Below the pieces are notes generated by a model that was not told the DNA's origin, ran no database searches, and saw nothing but the letters and a program-made list of their open reading frames with translations. The translations under genes were made by a program, and so were the position numbers. DNA of 64,000 bases from assembly GCA_002118135.1 (NCBI GenBank), contig BDIU01000100.1:24534-88533 (forward strand). The letters are read 5' to 3'. Shown here in pieces: positions 61,701 to 64,000 of the stretch. Within the stretch, counting starts at the first letter, position 1. Each line of letters begins with the position of its first letter. This stretch comes from Trebouxia sp. TZW2008. Lineage: Eukaryota; Chlorophyta; Trebouxiophyceae; Trebouxiales; Trebouxiaceae.

Positions 61701-63079
61701 ACATGTCACACTGTCTGACGATAGATTGCCACTGTACATGGCACCCAGCTTGTGCTCTGCGACCAAGGCTTGCACCTGCAACGGCGCAGAATAGCTGGAT
61801 GCTACACCTTTGGGCAACAGTGATTGCTGTTGAATGTATCACACTGTCTGGCAGCAGGTAAATGCCTCTTTGCATGGCACCCAGCTTATGCTCTGCAACC
61901 AAGGCAGCATAGATTAATTGAATGCCATTGTTTTTAGCAACATATGGAATCCTCATTATGTCAGCACGAATCTGCCTCCAAACGTGCCACACAGTGTGGA
62001 AGCATGCAGTTGCTTCTGTACATGCTGACACTGTCTAACAGCAGACAAATGCCTGTCTGCATGCCAAAACTGTCCAGCAGCACAAGAGTGCCTGTGTACA
62101 TGCTTAGCTTGTGCCAGTATGCTTGCAGACTGCGTGAATGAGAAAGCTAGGTTTGAGGCGGATATGCTACAGAGATTAGGTGTTGCGCTCAAGCACGTGC
62201 AACAAGTTGCAAGAGCGATGCATGGTGTGAGGCAGTGAAGGCAGATCATACTGAATATCCTGAGCTGTATCATATGCATATCAGCGTTGTGTGAATGCTT
62301 ATCAGCTACACTGGTCACCAAGCATTGACAGTGGCCCTTGCAATATGATGTGAGTATCTACCTTCTGTAGTGGGAAGAAGAATGGCATGCCGTTTGCTGA
62401 GTGGCAGACAATCAAAGGAAGATTCAGCATACGCCATCCTACAGCTTCCAGCTTTTTCTGCTCTTCTTCAGTCAAGTCATCATTTTCATGTGAGACCGCA
62501 TCAGCCGCTGGCGCAGATGATGACTGCTTTGGCTCAAGAGGTGGGAGCTCCAATGGGACCACAAAGTCATCTGCAGCACAATCAGCACGGCATTATCAGC
62601 AAGTGAAACTGAAGCCAAGACCTGTGAGGATGCTGCTGCTAGCGTTGCTTTGGAACCAAAGCACATATACTTGCACAGAGCGACTAGACAACGCATGCAA
62701 GCCTACCGTTACTGATGCCCCTTGGCTTGTCTGCTGCTGCAGAAGGCACAGAGATCTTGGGCAGCTTGAGACCTTGGTCCTCGGCTGCATCATTGTATGT
62801 GGTCTGGCCAGACCTCTGAAGATCTGAGCATGAAGCCTCACGGCTGCTGAGGACCCCAGTAGGACACTGACTGGACTGCTGTCCTTTGAGTATTTGATGT
62901 ATGAGAACGCGGTCGTGACGAGGGGTGCCTTCTGTTGTCGGTGCCAAGAGAGGGCTGGCTCTCCGCTTCAGTTGGTACCTGCTGACTTCTCCAGGAACGA
63001 TATCTTCATGAAAGTGAGCAAGCGCGTGGGCACGAGCTTTGCAACACCACCGTGTCGATCGACGATCCAAGCCAGGCAT
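46788..63079 (-). CDS. Large LRR protein with duplicated helical C-terminal units (19 exons, 1461 residues), possibly axonemal
   Basis: Complement of 46788..47081, 47450..47581, 47995..48081, 48691..48860, 49239..49431, 49789..49932, 50545..50661, 51508..51715, 52170..52344, 53145..53260, 54108..54365, 54727..54937, 55454..55658, 55962..56099, 57700..58173, 58695..59075, 60663..61163, 62362..62570, 62707..63079; 4386 nt with all 18 junctions in phase. Residues 1-420 are charged, with a Ser/Thr-rich 'SMTSTMKSTVRSTLRSSLKS' block. RNase-inhibitor-type LRRs follow (about 450-760): 'LAHCRLGRKGAHALAHAL', 'ATIQHLTLQSNQIDG', 'LTKLILNKCDIPDLGGMMLA', 'VLNLAWNGLEDPGCTAVAQA', 'ELDMSRTRMGPAACVVMSGA'. Two related helical units come next: about 868-940 ('VQAALLLNFRLLDMDNLENM') and about 1055-1122 ('NRVEAAVCLYARMVDKDNLW'), reminiscent of DUF4476. 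The C-terminus is Ala-rich. LRR proteins of this size occur in algal cilia, and DRC1 is in the same window, but no orthologue was recognised; the ciliary role is inference. No membrane segment or signal peptide. Confidence 0.9.
48900..49135 (-). repeat. Exon echoes of LRR-gene exons 16 (5' end) and 15 (3' end)
   Basis: 48983-49050 repeats 48800-48868 (GCATCTGCTTGAGGCGCAT, TCAGC..GGGCTGAGAAGC, CATGATGTCTGTCTTC). 49095-49135 repeats the exon 15 end 49235-49275 (GTA...CTCTGCAAGCCAGCAAGCTTG versus GTACCGCTTTGTAGGCCAGC). Confidence 0.8.
49990..50130 (-). repeat. Exon echoes of LRR-gene exon 14 5' end
   Basis: 'CCTAGCCTTGCCATAGCCTC' 'GCTCGGCTCAACGCC' (49999-50036) and 'GCCAGCCTCAGCCCTACCTT' 'TGTCATAGCCTGACTCTGATC' (50081-50125) repeat 49888-49935. 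Confidence 0.85.
50890..51012 (+). repeat. Pentanucleotide microsatellite (AGCAC/GGCAC)n
   Basis: About 23 consecutive 5-bp units, mostly AGCAC with interspersed GGCAC, in an LRR-gene intron. Long open frames on both strands here are by-products of the repeat. Confidence 0.98.
51160..51507 (-). repeat. Exon echo array: copies of LRR-gene exon 12 3' end
   Basis: 'TGTGC(T/A)(C)TGGTGACAGCAATCA' 'GGGGCGCCAGCATGCGCAACCGCATGAG' near 51158-51215, 'GTGCACTGGTGACAGCAATC' near 51286-51345, and a shorter 'GTGCGCTGTTGATGACA' near 51417 repeat the exon end at 51508-51565. Each keeps the AACCTG donor complement. Confidence 0.9.
52360..52830 (-). repeat. Exon echo array: three copies of LRR-gene exon 11 5' end
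   Basis: 'GCCAAGCGCTGTGCTGC(T/C)G' 'CTGTGGTGTGGTATCACC' 'AAGTCCAGCTCATAGTGCCC' of the real exon (52285-52348) recurs at about 52445-52505, 52600-52665 and 52750-52812, with 155-160-bp spacing. The first copy remains open in the same frame (LGHHELDWVIPHHRAAAQR). Confidence 0.93.
53560..53970 (+). repeat. CAG/AGC-rich low-complexity and echo of exon 9 3' end
   Basis: Short (AGC)n runs at 53571-53590, 53832-53846 and 53928-53955 in LRR intron 9. 53866-53910 repeats the exon 9 end 54113-54160 (GAAGTTGAGCAGCAAGGC, TTGGACCTTCTCAGTGCCCATG). Confidence 0.88.
54440..54556 (-). repeat. Exon echo: copy of LRR-gene exon 9 5' end
   Basis: About 110 bp at 54447-54556 is about 90% identical to 54262-54370 (GTAGGCGCTGATCA(T/C)CGATC...GATCACGCCTGTCAGTGGC). 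It is open in the same frame ('LPLTGVIKMECIHSTDKHF') with an intact acceptor, but has no clear donor. Confidence 0.93.
55000..55295 (-). repeat. Exon echoes: two copies of LRR-gene exon 8 5' end
   Basis: 55007-55108 (CTGGGCTGGCACTGTCATGC, ATGTAGCTGCACTCTGG) and 55200-55290 (GCTGCCCTCTGGATGTGCTG, GATTGAACTTCTTGTC) repeat 54850-54942. Indels break the frame. Confidence 0.9.
55755..55850 (-). repeat. Exon echo: copy of LRR-gene exon 7 5' end
   Basis: 'TTCCTTCAGTGCACCACTCA' 'TGACCACACAGGC(G/T)' to 'GTCCA(T/A)CTCCTGCATGG' repeats 55590-55667; translated it keeps 'CVVMSGALKEN' and an LDM-like start. Confidence 0.9.
56150..57180 (+). repeat. Satellite-like repeat, ~240-275-bp unit, about four copies, in LRR intron 5
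   Basis: GGAAAGACTGCTGAGCTGCA-type landmarks at about 56274, 56549, 56786 and 57028, and CTGCTGACACGGCTGAT at 56331, 56603 and 57083. Units also share CACAGGGCTGCCATTG(C/G)TGAG. No exon matches found, unlike most other arrays here. Confidence 0.9.
58225..58290 (-). repeat. Exon echo of LRR-gene exon 5 5' end
   Basis: 'CCCTTGCGGGTGCGTGCCAG' 'CGCCTGCATA(G/A)CAG' (58255-58288) repeats 58151-58185. Confidence 0.85.
59120..59490 (-). repeat. Exon echo array: three copies of LRR-gene exon 4 5' end
   Basis: 'GGATGATGAGCTGGACT(T)CAGTCTGCA(A/G)CACA' of the real acceptor (59055-59088) recurs at 59187-59220, 59328-59360 and 59457-59488, each preceded by 'AGAGGGGATGC(C/T)' and 'GGAATCTGACATG'-like coding remnants. 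Spacing is about 130-140 bp. Confidence 0.93.
59820..60080 (-). repeat. Exon echoes: two copies of LRR-gene exon 3 3' end
   Basis: 'CTCACCTCATCATCATTCAC' 'CAGCTCA' 'CTTCACAGCAGAC' and 'GTGCT...TTGTGGATGTCATGC' at 59823-59945 and 59985-60085 repeat 60657-60785. Confidence 0.93.
60080..60650 (-). mobile_element. 5'-truncated LINE (non-LTR retrotransposon) inserted in LRR intron 3
   Basis: On the minus strand a frame from about 60640 to a TAG at 60154 reads 'VVLSVLLYGCETWPALKGHI', 'RLEVFQMNCLRSLCGFSWRD', 'RRLRWLGHTARM' and 'WFRLAQDRTGWKQLIA', the diagnostic C-terminal region of LINE reverse transcriptases. A short 3' UTR and a GAAT-repeat tail (60090-60125) follow. The 5' part (endonuclease, RT core) is missing. 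It lies in the same direction as the host gene, right next to the exon 3 donor (60662). Confidence 0.9.
61200..61910 (-). repeat. Exon echo array: about six copies of LRR-gene exon 3 5' end
   Basis: 'GCACCCAGCTTGTGCTC(T/G)GC' 'AACCAAGGCTTG' 'CA(T/A)CTGCAATGGCGCACA' of the real acceptor (61128-61175) recurs at about 61240, 61357, 61480, 61608, 61740 and 61876. Early copies are spaced about 118-123 bp and outer ones 130-136 bp and more diverged, an age gradient. Confidence 0.95.
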
Positions 63080-63467
63080 TGTAAGCTTAGGAGGTGGCTA
63101 CGTCATCGATTGCAGTCCAAATCAGGACTATAGGACGGCATCACAAACACCCTGCGACCGCGCACACGCGTGCCTGTCTTGCAGCAAGGCATAGGAGACT
63201 GCTGAAAGAAGACCGCATGCAGAACACTTCGTGAGTCATGCTTTAGACGACTCACCTGCGCTGTTGCCGCCCGTGGGCCCCACGTGCGGCCCGAACCCTG
63301 CGCCTTACCCTGGCAGGTCACCAGAGTGCTCCTGACCTAAGCCTGCAGGTCTCCTTACTTCACCTGCCTTCGCTCGAGAGCGCCGGCCTCGCTTGCTGCC
63401 GTGCCTTGCCTCATGCGTTGCGTGATGCGTTGGGTGAGGCTGACTTCCTGCTGTTGTGGGCTAAAAA
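63080..63467. promoter_or_regulatory. Divergent intergenic region
   Basis: 388 bp between the LRR-gene start (-) and the ATG at 63468 (+). GC-richer than the introns, as in the other divergent promoters here. No TATA box seen. Confidence 0.4.
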
Positions 63468-64000
63468 ATGCCGTCGTCTCGCCTGCTGTGCTCACTTCGC
63501 GCGAGTCCTGATCAGGTGCGACACCATGTCACCGTGCGCGAACTCGGACAGCAGACGCCTGTGGCGAGGGCGGCAGCACAGCACACATCGAGCCTGATGG
63601 AACCGTGTAACAGGTTTGTGACCGTATCGGTGCTGAACGCGAGGTCTGTACTAAGTTCCAACTGATTCCGTCCTGACCCTGTGCAGGCTGTGACCTTCGG
63701 CGACGGTCCCACGGTCCGAAGAACTTCCGAGCCTCAGGGGTACAGCAGTAGGTGAGTCATTCGTACAACACATGTGCTGCAGTTCACCTTAGCTCGCACT
63801 GCACGTTGATAGCTAGCTTACACTCTGTCGCACTGCAGGCTGGGGGGAGCAACGAATGCGACTGCAGTCTGGCAAACACACCTTGCCTCCAGGCAGTCTG
63901 CAGCATGTGAACCGACAGCAGCATCCAGGCAAGACAGTATGCATGCACATGAAGCTCATGTTGGTGTTGCTGTGGACCATGCAAAGCAATGCAGAGTTGT
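63468..64000 (+). CDS. Start of an unidentified gene (exons 1-2 only, runs off the right edge)
   Basis: Candidate exons 63468..63515 (MPSSRLLCSLRASPDQ, donor CAG|GTGCGA) and 63687..63751 (acceptor GTGCAG; 'AVTFGDGPTVRRTSEPQGYS', donor AG|GTGAGT), in phase. The N-terminus is Ser/Arg/Leu-rich without acids before residue 15, which would fit an organelle presequence. The product cannot be named from 37 residues. Sequence after 63752 to the window end shows no clear further exon. Confidence 0.35.

Overview
The window is nuclear DNA from a eukaryote, most likely a green alga (chlorophyte). Genes lie on both strands and are rich in short introns with GT...TGCAG borders. Plant-type plastid proteins with transit-peptide-like N-termini (a split-barrel/DUF2470 protein, a fibrillin-like protein) sit beside a complete gene for the ciliary nexin-dynein regulatory subunit DRC1, a combination expected of a plastid-bearing lineage with motile cilia and not of flowering plants. 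A run of 40 N inside a tetranucleotide repeat shows that this is a draft assembly. No prokaryotic operons, CRISPR arrays, rRNA or tRNA genes were seen.

Layout, left to right: UBAC2-like rhomboid pseudoprotease (-, runs off the left edge); a small 96-residue gene (+); DRC1 (-, 12 exons); folylpolyglutamate synthase (+, 11 mapped exons); a HEAT/ARM-repeat protein (+, 12 exons); METTL17/Rsm22 mitoribosome factor (-, 5 exons); a small basic protein of unknown role (-); CCDC97 (+, intronless); split-barrel/DUF2470 plastid protein (-, 7 exons); NOL8-like RRM protein (+, 4 exons); bZIP transcription factor (+, 6 exons); fibrillin/PAP-like plastid protein (+, 9 exons); a Ty3/gypsy fragment; a 1461-residue LRR protein (-, 19 exons, about 16 kb); and the first exons of a further gene (+) at the right edge. 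For every multi-exon model except the FPGS exon 9/10 junction the exon phases join without a break, which is strong internal support. Two gene pairs start head to head across only 168 and 172 bp.

The genes do not form one pathway. They are housekeeping (folate, mitochondrial translation, nucleolus, splicing, ER), plastid and ciliary genes that happen to be neighbours.

The most striking feature is how the introns are built. In nine of the ten genes with four or more exons, the end of an exon plus its splice site and some flanking intron has been copied head to tail into the adjacent intron, once to six times, with units of roughly 70-150 bp. One copy stays intact and the others decay through stops, indels and lost splice sites. 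These 'exon echoes' explain most apparent intronic coding potential here and fit repeated local tandem duplication as a source of intron growth, decoy splice sites and occasionally alternative exons. Added to this are mariner/pogo-like MITEs, a 5'-truncated LINE, minisatellites and microsatellites.
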